DNA of 33,581 bases from Oscillospiraceae bacterium (lineage in GTDB: Bacteria; Bacillota; Clostridia; Oscillospirales; Oscillospiraceae), in the NCBI GenBank assembly GCA_017619535.1, contig JAFZSD010000048.1, positions 1 to 33,581 on the forward strand, given 5' to 3'. Below are positions 15,666 through 24,071 of the stretch, piece after piece. The notes beneath the pieces are model-generated. The model was not told the DNA's origin. It did not search any database and worked only from the letters and a program-made list of their open reading frames with translations. Made by a program: the position numbers and the translations under genes. Position 1 is the stretch's first letter; each line of letters begins with the position of its first letter.

Positions 15666-16289
15666 TCAGCTTTCTCCTGTCTCGTTTTTATAGCGCTCCA
15701 CGGCGCTTTTTATCTCGTCCCATGTGAATCCGCGCCGGAACAGCGCGTCCGTCGCCTTTTTCAGTCCGGCCCTGTCCGGCATCTCACCGCCGAGGCGGGA
15801 GCACAGCATCGCGTAAGCCGCCTCTTCGGTCCCCGACAGTTCCGCCAGGGCGTCGTCCCACAGTTCCCTGGGGATACCGCGGCGGTGCAGCTCGTTCTTG
15901 ACCCGTGAGATCCCGTAGCCTTTCGCGGCATAGTGGCGCACGATGAGCGACGCGTACTCCGCGTCGTTGACCGCGCCTATGTCCTCCAGCCACTGCGCCG
16001 TCTCCGCGGCGGCCTCCTCTCCGGTCCCTTTCGCAACAAGTCTGTCCGTTATCTCACGGACAGACATATTGCGGTCGCCCAGGATGCGCAGGGCGGTCGC
16101 CCTCGCACCCGAGAGCGACGCGTCCTTTCTGAGAGACTCCATCTCTTCAACGGTCAGTTCCCTGCCGGTGAAAAGGCTGTAGTCGGCTATCTGGTTTATG
16201 GTCACAGTGAGTTTTTCCGTTCCGCCGTCCAGTTCGAGATAGTATCTGTCCTTAACGTGTTTGGACGGCACGATAGCGGTAACGGTCAC
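15666..16289 (-). CDS. recX: Regulatory protein RecX
   Basis: 207 aa starting at a GTG that lies 5 nt after the recA stop. It shows the three-helix repeats of RecX, including ALRILGDRNMSVREITDRL, DAEYASLIVRHYAAKGYGISRVKNELHRRGIP and FRRGFTWDEIKSAVERY. RecX binds RecA filaments and moderates their activity. The direct recA-recX linkage, without its own promoter and with a weak ribosome binding site, suggests that its level depends on translation of recA. Confidence 0.92.
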   Translation of the reverse strand: MTVTAIVPSKHVKDRYYLELDGGTEKLTVTINQIADYSLFTGRELTVEEMESLRKDASLSGARATALRILGDRNMSVREITDRLVAKGTGEEAAAETAQWLEDIGAVNDAEYASLIVRHYAAKGYGISRVKNELHRRGIPRELWDDALAELSGTEEAAYAMLCSRLGGEMPDRAGLKKATDALFRRGFTWDEIKSAVERYKNETGES

Positions 16290-16294
16290 CTGCT

Positions 16295-17395
16295 TCAGCC
16301 CTCGAAATCGTCTGCGGAAACGTCTACGGCCCTGCCCGCGGCCTTCGCGGCGATCCTTGCCTGCGGCGTCATTAGCTTGACCGCGTTCGCCCTTATCTTG
16401 GCCTCGAGCTCGTCCGCTACGTCCGGGTTGTCCTTAAGGTACTGTTTTGCGGCGTCGCGGCCCTGGATCCGGGTCTCGCCGATAGTGAACCATGCGCCGC
16501 CCTTGTCTATGAGCTCCAGCTTCACGCCCAGGTCGAGTATCTCGCCGACCTTGGATATGCCTTCGCCGTACATGATGTCGAATTCCGCCTCTTTGAAAGG
16601 AGGCGCGACCTTGTTCTTGACGATCTTCGCCCGGGTGCGGTTGCCCACGATCTCGCTTCCGTTCTTGAGGGACTCGATGCGGCGCACGTCGATCCGGACG
16701 CTGGAGAAGTACTTCAGCGCGCGGCCGCCGGGAGTGGTCTCCGGGTTGCCGTACATGACGCCTATCTTCTCGCGGAGCTGGTTGATAAACACCACGATGC
16801 AGTTGGTCTTGGAGATGGATCCGGCCAGTTTTCTGAGCGCCTGGGACATGAGCCTCGCTATGACGCCGACGCTGGAATCGCCCATCTCGCCCTCTATCTC
16901 GCTTCTCGGGACCAGGGCTGCGACGGAGTCGACAACGACCACGTCGACGGCGCCGGAGCGCACGAGCGTCTCCGTTATGGCCAGCGCGTCCTCGCCGGTG
17001 TCGGGCTGGGAGATGAGCAGATCCTCGATGTTCACGCCTACGGCGCGGGCGTATGCCGGTTCAAGGGCGTGCTCCGCGTCGACGAAGGCGACCTCTCCGC
17101 CCAGCTTCTGGGCGGACGCGATGATGTGGAGCGCCAGCGTCGTCTTGCCGGAGGATTCAGGTCCGTATATCTCGATGATGCGTCCCCTGGGAACGCCGCC
17201 TATGCCGAGTGCGAGGTCCAGCGAGAGCGAGCCGCTGGGGATGGCGTCGACGTTCACCTGCATATTGTCGCCGAGCCTCATGATTGCTCCCTTGCCGTAG
17301 CTCTTCTCTATCTGGGATATAGCGGTCTCGAGGGCCCTCTTCTTGTCCTCCGCGGGAGCCGGCGTGTCGATCTTCTTCTTTTCCTTTTCAGCCAT
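16295..17395 (-). CDS. recA: Recombinase RecA
   Basis: 366 aa. Walker A GPESSGKT is at residues 78-85, followed by the canonical [25 protein letters not shown] (Walker B), [17 protein letters not shown] and [14 protein letters not shown] (loop L2 region) segments. It forms filaments on single-stranded DNA, performs strand exchange and activates LexA cleavage. GGAGG lies 10 nt before the ATG. No separate promoter or SOS-box-like palindrome was recognised in the 8-nt gap to prmC, so it appears to be transcribed through from upstream genes, which would be unusual for an SOS gene. Confidence 0.98.
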   Translation of the reverse strand: MAEKEKKKIDTPAPAEDKKRALETAISQIEKSYGKGAIMRLGDNMQVNVDAIPSGSLSLDLALGIGGVPRGRIIEIYGPESSGKTTLALHIIASAQKLGGEVAFVDAEHALEPAYARAVGVNIEDLLISQPDTGEDALAITETLVRSGAVDVVVVDSVAALVPRSEIEGEMGDSSVGVIARLMSQALRKLAGSISKTNCIVVFINQLREKIGVMYGNPETTPGGRALKYFSSVRIDVRRIESLKNGSEIVGNRTRAKIVKNKVAPPFKEAEFDIMYGEGISKVGEILDLGVKLELIDKGGAWFTIGETRIQGRDAAKQYLKDNPDVADELEAKIRANAVKLMTPQARIAAKAAGRAVDVSADDFEG

Positions 17396-17403
17396 TGGTG
17401 TCT

Positions 17404-18288
17404 TTACCTCCGATCCTGATTCTGCATCATCTGGCCCGCGACGACGCGCTCGACGCCTATCGTGTCGCGGTACGTTTTTATGTTTTCAAATCCGTTTGAT
17501 TCCATTATCTGCGAGACCTCCGCGGCCTGCCCCACCCCGCATTCGAAGAGGATGCTGCCGTTCTGCCTCAGGAGGACTTGCAACTTTCCCGCCACGGCCC
17601 GGTAGAAATCCAGGCCGTCCGGGCCGCCGTCCAGCGCGGTTAGCGGCTCCCAGTCCCGGACCGAGCTGTCCAGGCCGATTATCTCCGACGAGGGGATGTA
17701 CGGCGGGTTGCAGACTATCATGTCGAAACTGCCGAGGAACATCGGCGGCGCCTGCAGGGCGTCGGCCTCCACGCAGGAAGTACGACGGGTAAGATTGTTT
17801 TTCAGAAGGTTGCCGCGGCACACCGACAGGGCCTCTCTCGAACTGTCCGCCAGTACCACACGGCAGGACGGCACGTTCGCCGCCAGCGCCATTCCGACGC
17901 ACCCGCTTCCGGTGCACAGGTCCAGGACCCGTCTGTCCGGCTCCCGGAGTATGAGCATCTCTATGGCGGTGTTTACCAGCACCTCGGTGTCTATCCTCGG
18001 TATCAGGACGTCTCCGGTCACCGTTACGGGCAGGCCGTAGAACTCCCACTCTCCCGTTATGTACGCGATCGGTTCTCCGCTTATCCTGCGGTCGGCGAGC
18101 GCGTTTATCTCCTTCTCGAAGGCGTCGCCGTTCAAATAGAACCTGCCGTCCCGCAGGAACTCCTCCACCGATTTGCCGGAAGCCTTCGCGGCCAGCAGCC
18201 GCGACTCCAGGTCGTACCCTTCGATCCCGCTGTCGCGCAGCCGCTTCCGGACGGCAAGGTATACGTCGTTGTATGTCTTAATGCCCAT
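17404..18288 (-). CDS. prmC: Peptide chain release factor N5-glutamine methyltransferase PrmC
   Basis: 294 aa from the ATG at 18288 (a GTG directly before it would add one residue). The SAM-binding motif [16 protein letters not shown] lies around residues 122-137. The catalytic motif NPPY is near residue 195 in [15 protein letters not shown]. It methylates the GGQ glutamine of release factors RF1 and RF2. The N-terminal helical domain ([27 protein letters not shown]) is also present. prfA, its common neighbour, is not in the window. It follows DUF1385 by about 26 nt. Confidence 0.93.
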   Translation of the reverse strand: MGIKTYNDVYLAVRKRLRDSGIEGYDLESRLLAAKASGKSVEEFLRDGRFYLNGDAFEKEINALADRRISGEPIAYITGEWEFYGLPVTVTGDVLIPRIDTEVLVNTAIEMLILREPDRRVLDLCTGSGCVGMALAANVPSCRVVLADSSREALSVCRGNLLKNNLTRRTSCVEADALQAPPMFLGSFDMIVCNPPYIPSSEIIGLDSSVRDWEPLTALDGGPDGLDFYRAVAGKLQVLLRQNGSILFECGVGQAAEVSQIMESNGFENIKTYRDTIGVERVVAGQMMQNQDRR

Positions 18289-18314
18289 CACCCCCGCATC
18301 GCGGTCTCACCGGA

Positions 18315-19274
18315 TCACCAGAGATCCTCGCCCTCCGTCTCCGGGATCACGCGCCTTAGCGCTTCGATCGCCACTTCGAGCATCGAATCGTCCGGCTCCT
18401 GGGTCGTCAGGCGCTGCAGCGCCTTTCCCGGAGCCGACACGATGCGCGTGCAGACGTTGTCGTTCCTTCCGGCCCACTTTATTATCTCGTAGCTTATGCC
18501 CACGACCACGGGCAGCAGCACTATGCGGAGGACCATCCTGGTCCATACGTTCGACCAGTTCACGACCGCGAACACGAGTATGCTGACGATCATGACTATG
18601 AACAGGAAGCTCGTGCCGCATCTCGGGTGGAAGCGGCTCTGCATCCGGGCGTTCTCCACCGTCAGAGGAAGCTGCTTCTCATAGCAGAAAATGGTCTTAT
18701 GCTCCGCGCCGTGGTACTGCCATACGCGCTTTATCTCCTTCATCTTCGTGGCCAGCCACATGTAGATAAGGAACACGATTATCCTGATGACGCCCTCTAT
18801 AAGGTTCTTGAGAAGGCGGCTCTCGATGACTTTGTTAAAGATGCCGGTGAGCACCGTCGGAAGCAGGACGAAGAGCCCTATCGCCAGAACGATGCCGATC
18901 ACCACGGCCAGGCCGATTATGATCTTGTCCGCCGTCTCGCTGCTGAAGTGCTTCTGGATCCAGAGGTCCAGTTTGGACGGCTCCTCCTGTTCTTCCTCGG
19001 GCTGGCATTCCGCCGAGAACGTCAGCGCCTTTACTCCGTTTATCATGCTGGAAAGGAAGGCCACGACTCCTCTTATGATCGGCCATCCCAAGACCGGATA
19101 TTTGTCTTTTATGAACTTCAGCTCGTCTTCCTTGACTATGAGCTTCTCAGGCGTTCTTACTACGATCGCCTGCTTTTTCGGGCCGCGCATCAGGATGCCC
19201 TCGATGAGCGCCTGACCTCCTATCGAAGTGCGGAACTTCACGTCCTCCGCGCTGCTGTTTCTTCTTTCTGACAT
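18315..19274 (-). CDS. DUF1385 family membrane protein
   Basis: 319 aa. The family hallmark TSIGGQALIEGILMRGP is at the N-terminus, and the conserved YHGAEHKTIFCYE and FHPRCGTSFLFI motifs lie in the second half. Four or so membrane segments are visible (for example IIIGLAVVIGIVLAIGLFVLL and SFLFIVMIVSILVFAVVNW). The biochemical role is not established. DUF1385 next to prmC is a recurrent arrangement in Clostridia. The conserved His, Glu and Cys residues could bind a metal, which is inference. Confidence 0.87.
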   Translation of the reverse strand: MSERRNSSAEDVKFRTSIGGQALIEGILMRGPKKQAIVVRTPEKLIVKEDELKFIKDKYPVLGWPIIRGVVAFLSSMINGVKALTFSAECQPEEEQEEPSKLDLWIQKHFSSETADKIIIGLAVVIGIVLAIGLFVLLPTVLTGIFNKVIESRLLKNLIEGVIRIIVFLIYMWLATKMKEIKRVWQYHGAEHKTIFCYEKQLPLTVENARMQSRFHPRCGTSFLFIVMIVSILVFAVVNWSNVWTRMVLRIVLLPVVVGISYEIIKWAGRNDNVCTRIVSAPGKALQRLTTQEPDDSMLEVAIEALRRVIPETEGEDLW

Positions 19275-19289
19275 TTTACCTCCATGCGG

Positions 19290-20738
19290 TCATTCGCCGT
19301 CGCCCGGGCTCTGGGTCATGCTGCTCTCGGGCAGCCTGATCGTTATGAGAAGGCCTCCGCCTTCCGCGTTCGACAGTTTGAGCGTGCCGCCGTGATATTT
19401 TATGATCTCGTCGCATACCGCGAGACCGATGCCGCTGCCTCTCTCCTTGGCGTTGCTGCCCTTGTAGAACTTCATCTTGACGTTCTCGAGCTCGTCCTCC
19501 GGGAGGCCGGGGCCGTGGTCGCGGATCTTTATGGTGACGAAGCTTCCGTCGCTGTCTATGGAGACGTCTATGCTCCCGCCGCTCTTGGCGTACTTCGAGG
19601 CGTTGTCGAAGACGTTCAGGAACACCTGCCGCAGGCGCGCCGGATCCGCCGGGATAAGGGGGATGTCCTTCTCGGGCGGTTCGTATACGATCTCCATCTG
19701 CTCCTGGGACAGGAGATCCCGGTATGCAAATATGGCGTCTTCCAGTTCCGCCGCTATATCCGTCTGCTCCACGTTGAGCGTGAACCGTCCGTCCTCTATC
19801 CTCGTGAACTCGAGGAGCTCCTCCACCATCTTGCTGAGCCGCTTGGACTCCTTGAGCATGATGGCGACGCCTTTCCGGGTCTCCATGTCCAGCTCGGTGT
19901 TGTAGAGCAGCGTCTCGCCCCAGCCCGTAATGGCGGTGAGGGGCGTGCGCAGCTCGTGGGAGACCGACGAGATGAATTCGGTCTGCATCTTTTCGGACTG
20001 TGCTATCTTCATCGACATCTCGTTTATGGAGGAGACCATCTCGCCTATCTCCTCGCCGTATGTCTTTTCGATCTGTATGCCGTAACTGCCGTCCGCGATG
20101 CGCTTCGACACGGTCGTTATCTCGTTGACCGGAAGGATCACGGAACGGATGAATATCATGTTTATGAGCACGACTATGAGCATGACGAACATGCACGCCG
20201 CCGCCGCGGCCAGCACGCTTATAAGTAGCTGCCGGTTCACGAGACGGAGGCTTGTGACGTACCTCATGACGCCTATGACGCGGTTGCCGGAGTACATTAT
20301 CGGGGCGGAGACCGCCATGATCCTCTCGTTGGCGATCGACCTGCCCACGAAGGTCGAGGTCTCGCCCGTCCGGATCGCGTCCCCTATGTCCGAGGTGCCG
20401 GGATTCGTGCCGGCGGTTATGCCGTTAGACGAGATAACAATGCGGCCGTCGGTGTCGATGAACTGCAGCTCGAGCTTGTCTGCGTCTTCGAAAGATTCGG
20501 TGTATCTGTACGCGCTGTCATAGAACTCCGCGTAGGTCTTGTTGATGTAGTTCGTGAAGAAGTCGGTGGAAGTCTGGGCCTTGGTCTCCAGGCCGGTACG
20601 TACCGTAGTGTAATAGTAACTGGCTACCAGTACAGAAAACAGGACAAATACGAGCAGGAGCACAAGGCCGACGGCCAGCATGCTCGTCCTCATCCAGCGG
20701 TTCCTCATACCGCCGGACCTCCTTTTTCGCTTCGCCAT
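19290..20738 (-). CDS. WalK/PhoR-like sensor histidine kinase
   Basis: 482 aa. Membrane segments at about residues 19-43 and 172-196 enclose an extracellular sensor of some 130 residues with a PAS/Cache-like core (LELQFIDTDGRIVISSNG). A HAMP linker (IRSVILPVNEITTVSKRIADGSYG) follows. The phosphoacceptor is His261 in SSVSHELRTPLTAI, and the ATPase boxes are NVFDNASKYA, DHGPGLP and GSGIGLAV. It would phosphorylate the response regulator encoded 41 nt upstream. The signal is unknown. The pair heads an operon containing recA and prmC, an unusual genomic setting. Confidence 0.88.
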   Translation of the reverse strand: MAKRKRRSGGMRNRWMRTSMLAVGLVLLLVFVLFSVLVASYYYTTVRTGLETKAQTSTDFFTNYINKTYAEFYDSAYRYTESFEDADKLELQFIDTDGRIVISSNGITAGTNPGTSDIGDAIRTGETSTFVGRSIANERIMAVSAPIMYSGNRVIGVMRYVTSLRLVNRQLLISVLAAAAACMFVMLIVVLINMIFIRSVILPVNEITTVSKRIADGSYGIQIEKTYGEEIGEMVSSINEMSMKIAQSEKMQTEFISSVSHELRTPLTAITGWGETLLYNTELDMETRKGVAIMLKESKRLSKMVEELLEFTRIEDGRFTLNVEQTDIAAELEDAIFAYRDLLSQEQMEIVYEPPEKDIPLIPADPARLRQVFLNVFDNASKYAKSGGSIDVSIDSDGSFVTIKIRDHGPGLPEDELENVKMKFYKGSNAKERGSGIGLAVCDEIIKYHGGTLKLSNAEGGGLLITIRLPESSMTQSPGDGE

Positions 20739-20779
20739 GTTTTCTCACCTTCTTCCCCTGCGCGGAACGACTTAAAAGA

Positions 20780-21466
20780 TCAGAATCCCCACTTGTATCC
20801 GTATCCCCAGACCGTCGTGATGTAGCTCGGGTTCGTGGAGTCGTCCTCGATCTTTATCCTCAGCCTGCGGATGTTCACGTCCACTATCTTGAGCTCGCCG
20901 AAATAGTCGCGTCCCCAGACGGTATTGAGGATGTCCTCTCTGGACAGGGCCTTGCCCGGGTTCTCCATGAACATCTTCATGATGACGTACTCCACCTGGG
21001 TGAGCTTTATCCTGACCCCGTTCTTCTCCAGGGTCCTGTTGCGGGTGTTGAGCTTGAAGGGCTCCTGGATTATCTCGCCGGTGTCCTGCTGCTCCGCGTC
21101 GCCGAGGCGGCGGCTGAGGGCGTCTATCCTGGCTATGAGCTCCGCCGGTGAGAAGGGTTTGGTGACGTAGTCGTCCGCCCCCGTCATGAGGCCGGTGACC
21201 TTGTCCATCTCCTGGGTCCTCGCCGTGAGCATGACGATGCCCATGTGGGGATCCTGCGCGCGTATGCGCCGGCACACTTCGAACCCGTCGATATCCGGCA
21301 GCATGATGTCGAGTATCGCGAGGCGCGTGTCGGGATTCTCCTTGAGCCTTTCGAAGGCCTCCGCGCCGGTGCCCGCCTCGATGGGCTCGTAGCCGGCGCG
21401 TTTGAGATTGATGACCACGAAACTGCGTATACTGGTCTCGTCTTCAAGCACAAGTATCTTCTTCAT
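20780..21466 (-). CDS. OmpR/PhoB-family response regulator
   Basis: 228 aa. The receiver domain has acidic residues E8-D9-E10, phosphoacceptor D53 in AILDIMLPDIDG, and the lysine of DYVTKPFS. The C-terminal winged helix includes LTQVEYVIMKMFMENPGKALSREDIL and ends in the usual YITTVWGYGYKW. It is partnered with the histidine kinase downstream. It resembles WalR/PhoP regulators that control cell-envelope genes, so control of the envelope or of the FG-GAP lipoprotein upstream is plausible but not shown. Confidence 0.88.
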   Translation of the reverse strand: MKKILVLEDETSIRSFVVINLKRAGYEPIEAGTGAEAFERLKENPDTRLAILDIMLPDIDGFEVCRRIRAQDPHMGIVMLTARTQEMDKVTGLMTGADDYVTKPFSPAELIARIDALSRRLGDAEQQDTGEIIQEPFKLNTRNRTLEKNGVRIKLTQVEYVIMKMFMENPGKALSREDILNTVWGRDYFGELKIVDVNIRRLRIKIEDDSTNPSYITTVWGYGYKWGF

Positions 21467-21486
21467 ATCGTCTCCTCCTCCGTGCG

Positions 21487-22830
21487 TCAGATCGCACCGG
21501 TGCTCCAGTCGGAATATATTATCTTGAAATTGTCGCGTATGAGCTGTTCATTTATATCGATCCCGTGAGCGTCGACTATCTCCGCTGCGAAGATCGCGTC
21601 CGAACGGGCCAGCAGCTGAAACCGCCCGGGAAGCGCCGAGAGCTCGCGCTTGTTGTCTCCCGTAAGCGTATATATCTTCAGAAAGTCCTCAACTGTCTGC
21701 TCTTCGCTCCCGGTCCCGGCTTTCCTCACTCTGGAGAACACTATCGTCCTCTCGCCCTGCTGGGAGTCCTCCCTCCGGACCGTTATGCCGTCCCCCCATT
21801 CCTCGGGGATCACGAGATACCAGCCGTCGGAATAGTTGTGGTAGGTAGTCATCGCTATACTGCGTCTCCCGCTGGATCCGTAGTCGTACCAGTCGATCAC
21901 GTAGTACACGGTCTCGCTCTGCTGGAACAGCGTCCGCGGGAAGGGCACGTCCATCCTGCCGTCGTCGTTTATGTCGCTGCAGTACACCGCGGTGCTCCGC
22001 ATGGTGGCGGTGCTGGCCCCGTCGCGGGCCCTGATGGTTATGTTCTTCAGGTTCCCGTCGTCGTCCAGCGTGAACACGTCGGTCAGCAGGCCTCCTTCGG
22101 CCCGGGTGCTGTCGATGAAGACCGCGGCGCGGTCGTCGGTAAGGCGTCCCCGCATTATGCGGGCGACCGTTCCGGTGTCCTTCGACAGATAGGCGGACGA
22201 ACTCACCATCTCCCCGTCGCTCATGAGGTTGTAAAGGGTCGCCGTCGCGGCGTCGGACTCGGACTTGTTGATCGCCAGGGCCTCGCTGTCGCCGTCCCTG
22301 TCTATATCCGTAACGGTGTAGGTGGAATAGTCGGTGCTGGCCAGCTCAACGGGCTGGAAGTCCAGGACTGAGTACATCGTCAGCATCTTGACCGTCGGAC
22401 CCATGCGCCAGCCGACCAGGATCTCCTTCGTGCCGTCGCTGTTCATGTCGGTGTACGTTATGCTGTCGACGGACGTTCCTTCGCCCTCTATTACCGCCCT
22501 CTGCTCGAACACGCCGCCGTTCTCGCTGAAAACGTATATACGGAGCGGTCTCTCCTCCTGGACCTTGAAGAAGGCTATCGCCTCGTTGCTGCCGTCCCCG
22601 TCAAGATCCTGCAGCTGCACGGACTGTCTGTTCTGCCCCGCGGCGGGCGGAGCGAAAGTCGCGCCGCCGGATATGACCTCGTCTATCTTCTCCTGCAGCT
22701 GGATGAATCTCTCGGTCGCCTGGGGAACGCTGTAGTATATCTCCGGAGGGTCGCCGATGCAGCCGGAAAGCAGCGCGGACACGGCCGCTGTCACGAGAAC
22801 GGCGGCTGTGATTCTTCTGAGCCTTTTCAC
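21487..22830 (-). CDS. FG-GAP/VCBS-repeat lipoprotein
   Basis: 447 aa from the GTG at 22830, chosen because AAGGAGGG lies 6 nt upstream and a signal peptide begins there (KRLRRITAAVLVTAAVSALLSGC). After the lipidated cysteine come at least four FG-GAP-type calcium-loop motifs: DLDGDGSNE, DMNSDGTKE, DIDRDGDSE and DINDDGRMD. Such repeats build a beta-propeller outside the membrane that can bind ligands. It is the first gene of the ten-gene group, 20 nt ahead of the response regulator. It could be an accessory sensor for the neighbouring kinase, since the two are probably co-expressed. Confidence 0.8.
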   Translation of the reverse strand: MKRLRRITAAVLVTAAVSALLSGCIGDPPEIYYSVPQATERFIQLQEKIDEVISGGATFAPPAAGQNRQSVQLQDLDGDGSNEAIAFFKVQEERPLRIYVFSENGGVFEQRAVIEGEGTSVDSITYTDMNSDGTKEILVGWRMGPTVKMLTMYSVLDFQPVELASTDYSTYTVTDIDRDGDSEALAINKSESDAATATLYNLMSDGEMVSSSAYLSKDTGTVARIMRGRLTDDRAAVFIDSTRAEGGLLTDVFTLDDDGNLKNITIRARDGASTATMRSTAVYCSDINDDGRMDVPFPRTLFQQSETVYYVIDWYDYGSSGRRSIAMTTYHNYSDGWYLVIPEEWGDGITVRREDSQQGERTIVFSRVRKAGTGSEEQTVEDFLKIYTLTGDNKRELSALPGRFQLLARSDAIFAAEIVDAHGIDINEQLIRDNFKIIYSDWSTGAI

Positions 22831-22928
22831 GGCATTCCCTCCTTTTTCCGTTGATGGCAGGGCCTTTTCGGGCCCCGGCCGGCGGGTCCCTCCCGCGCTT
22901 TCACGGCGGCAGGGCACAGCACCCGCTT

Positions 22929-22958
22929 ATTTTAATATTTTATCATATCGGCAATCAA
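22929..22958 (-). promoter_or_regulatory. Possible promoter of the ten-gene minus-strand group
   Basis: On the minus strand TTGATT (22958-22953) and TAAAAT (22934-22929) are separated by 18 nt, about 100 nt before the lipoprotein GTG. The flanking stretch 22920-22991 is very AT-rich, contains alternative -10-like hexamers (TATAAT around 22973-22980) and the palindrome AGTATATACT, and must also hold the promoter for the divergent sfp-type gene, which I could not define. Confidence 0.4.
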
Positions 22959-23030
22959 AATGGTAGCATTATATTATAATTTAGTATATACTCGTCATGC
23001 CTGAACGGCAGAGCGGAAGGAGGTGTCCGG

Positions 23031-23570
23031 ATGCGCGTTCTCATGTCTTTCACGGAAGGAAAAAGCGCCGCTGTGCGCGCCCTTCTGAGGAGGGCCGTCG
23101 CCGAGGAATACGGCCTGCGCGGCCTGCGGATCGAAAAAACGGAACACGGGAAACCCTATTTCCCGGAGAGGCCGGACATATACTTCTCACTGAGCCACAC
23201 CGACGGCGCCGTCCTCTGCGCAGTATCCTCGTCCCCCGTCGGATGCGACGTGCAGATACACAGGCCGGTGCACGAGAGGGTGCCGGAGCGCGTCTGCGCG
23301 CCCGAAGAACTCCGGCAGATGGATTTCTTCGACCTCTGGGCTCTGAAGGAGAGCTGGATAAAGCTGCGGGGCCTGCTGGACAGACCGCTGCGGGAGATAG
23401 TCTTCACAGCCTCGGACGGGATCATCACCGCCCCTCCCTGCGTAACGGATACCGCCGTGCCGATGCCCGTCTTCGCGCGGGTCTACGGCGGCTTGGGAGA
23501 CTATTCGGCTGCCGTCTGTTCGGCGGAGGACGGCATCCCGGACGCCATCGAGATCGCGGAAGTCCCGTGA
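23031..23570 (+). CDS. 4'-phosphopantetheinyl transferase (Sfp/AcpT-like)
   Basis: 179 aa. The GxD magnesium motif is VGCDVQ (Asp73) and the second motif is WALKESWIK (Glu107, Lys111), with the substrate-binding FSLSHTDGAVLCAV before them. It would transfer 4'-phosphopantetheine from CoA to a serine of a carrier protein. It is shorter than Sfp (about 224 aa) and closer in size to minimal enzymes. AAGGAGGT lies 6 nt before the ATG. No polyketide, peptide-synthetase or ACP gene is in the window, so the acceptor cannot be named. Confidence 0.85.
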   Translation: MRVLMSFTEGKSAAVRALLRRAVAEEYGLRGLRIEKTEHGKPYFPERPDIYFSLSHTDGAVLCAVSSSPVGCDVQIHRPVHERVPERVCAPEELRQMDFFDLWALKESWIKLRGLLDRPLREIVFTASDGIITAPPCVTDTAVPMPVFARVYGGLGDYSAAVCSAEDGIPDAIEIAEVP

Positions 23571-23585
23571 CGGCATCTGTTCCTC

Positions 23586-23614
23586 TTGCCATTTTACCGT
23601 CCAGGTAATATACT
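23586..23614 (+). promoter_or_regulatory. Promoter of tRNA-Leu
   Basis: TTGCCA (23586-23591) and TATACT (23609-23614) are spaced by 17 nt, 16 nt before the mature tRNA 5' end. Confidence 0.7.
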
Positions 23615-23629
23615 GATTGGGCAGACTAT

Positions 23630-23716
23630 GCCGGTATGATGGAATTGGCAGACGTGCCAGACTCAAAATCTGGTGGTGGCAACACCGTGTCGGTTCGACC
23701 CCGACTACCGGCACCA
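23630..23716 (+). tRNA. tRNA-Leu (anticodon CAA)
   Basis: The acceptor arms GCCGGTA and TACCGGC pair, followed by discriminator A and an encoded CCA. The anticodon stem CCAGA/TCTGG encloses the loop CTCAAAA with CAA at 23664-23666. The T-arm GTCGGTTCGACCCCGAC is intact. The long variable arm (GGTGGCAACACC) is typical of a class II tRNA-Leu. Confidence 0.97.
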
Positions 23717-23720
23717 TCTG

Positions 23721-23762
23721 AAAGCCCCGAACGCCTTGAAATCACAGGGTTTTCGGGGCTTT
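23721..23762 (+). terminator. Terminator after tRNA-Leu
   Basis: AAAGCCCCGAA (23721-23731) and TTCGGGGCTTT (23752-23762) form an 11-bp stem with a 20-nt loop, beginning 4 nt after the tRNA CCA. The following T-tract is interrupted (CTCCGTTTT). Confidence 0.65.
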
Positions 23763-23968
23763 CTCCGTTTTGTCCCGAAGATGGCGGTCATGTATCCGAA
23801 ACGGTGAATAGCGGGTAATAGACGCATTTTTCAGGATATTCCGAGCCTGCAAAGCCTTGTGCTGCAAGGGGCTACGTGCTCGTTGTAAATCAGGTAATCC
23901 AACTCCCGGCGGTCAAGCCGGGTTCCCACGAACTCCCGTTGAACGGCAATTACCATTCATTTTTAGAT
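23763..23968. other. Non-coding junction between tRNA-Leu and the Fic gene
   Basis: About 200 nt without a convincing gene. Two small hairpins are visible: CCTTG/CAAGG around TGCTG near 23862, and CCCGGC (23905-23910) with GCCGGG (23917-23922). The position, directly downstream of a tRNA and before a gene of different codon character, is where remnants of tRNA-targeted integration are expected. I found no repeat of the tRNA 3' end and no integrase. Confidence 0.4.
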
Positions 23969-24008
23969 ATTCCCTTGATTCCTAAAAGATTTGAAGGGAA
24001 TTTCCCTT
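23969..24008. promoter_or_regulatory. ATTCCCTT inverted repeats, distal operator-like site
   Basis: ATTCCCTTGA (23969-23978) and TGAAGGGAAT (23992-24001) are inverted copies with one mismatch. AAGGGAATTTCCCTT (23994-24008) is itself a perfect palindrome. The same half-site recurs over the Fic promoter and after the Fic gene, pointing to a common binding protein. Confidence 0.5.
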
Positions 24009-24014
24009 TTTTGC

Positions 24015-24043
24015 TTGACTATTCCCTTAATTTTGGATATATT
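24015..24043 (+). promoter_or_regulatory. Promoter of the Fic gene
   Basis: TTGACT (24015-24020) and TATATT (24038-24043) are spaced by 17 nt. The spacer and -10 flank are occupied by the inverted repeat at 24020-24054, so a bound repressor would block RNA polymerase. Confidence 0.7.
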
Positions 24044-24054
24044 ATAAGGGAATA
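24020..24054. promoter_or_regulatory. Operator-like palindrome over the Fic promoter
   Basis: TATTCCCTTA (24020-24029) and TAAGGGAATA (24045-24054) are perfect 10-nt inverted repeats with a 15-nt centre that covers the promoter spacer and -10. The likeliest binder is the Fic protein itself, through its C-terminal winged-helix-like region. Confidence 0.6.
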
Positions 24055-24071
24055 AACTCGGAGGTGAGGGA

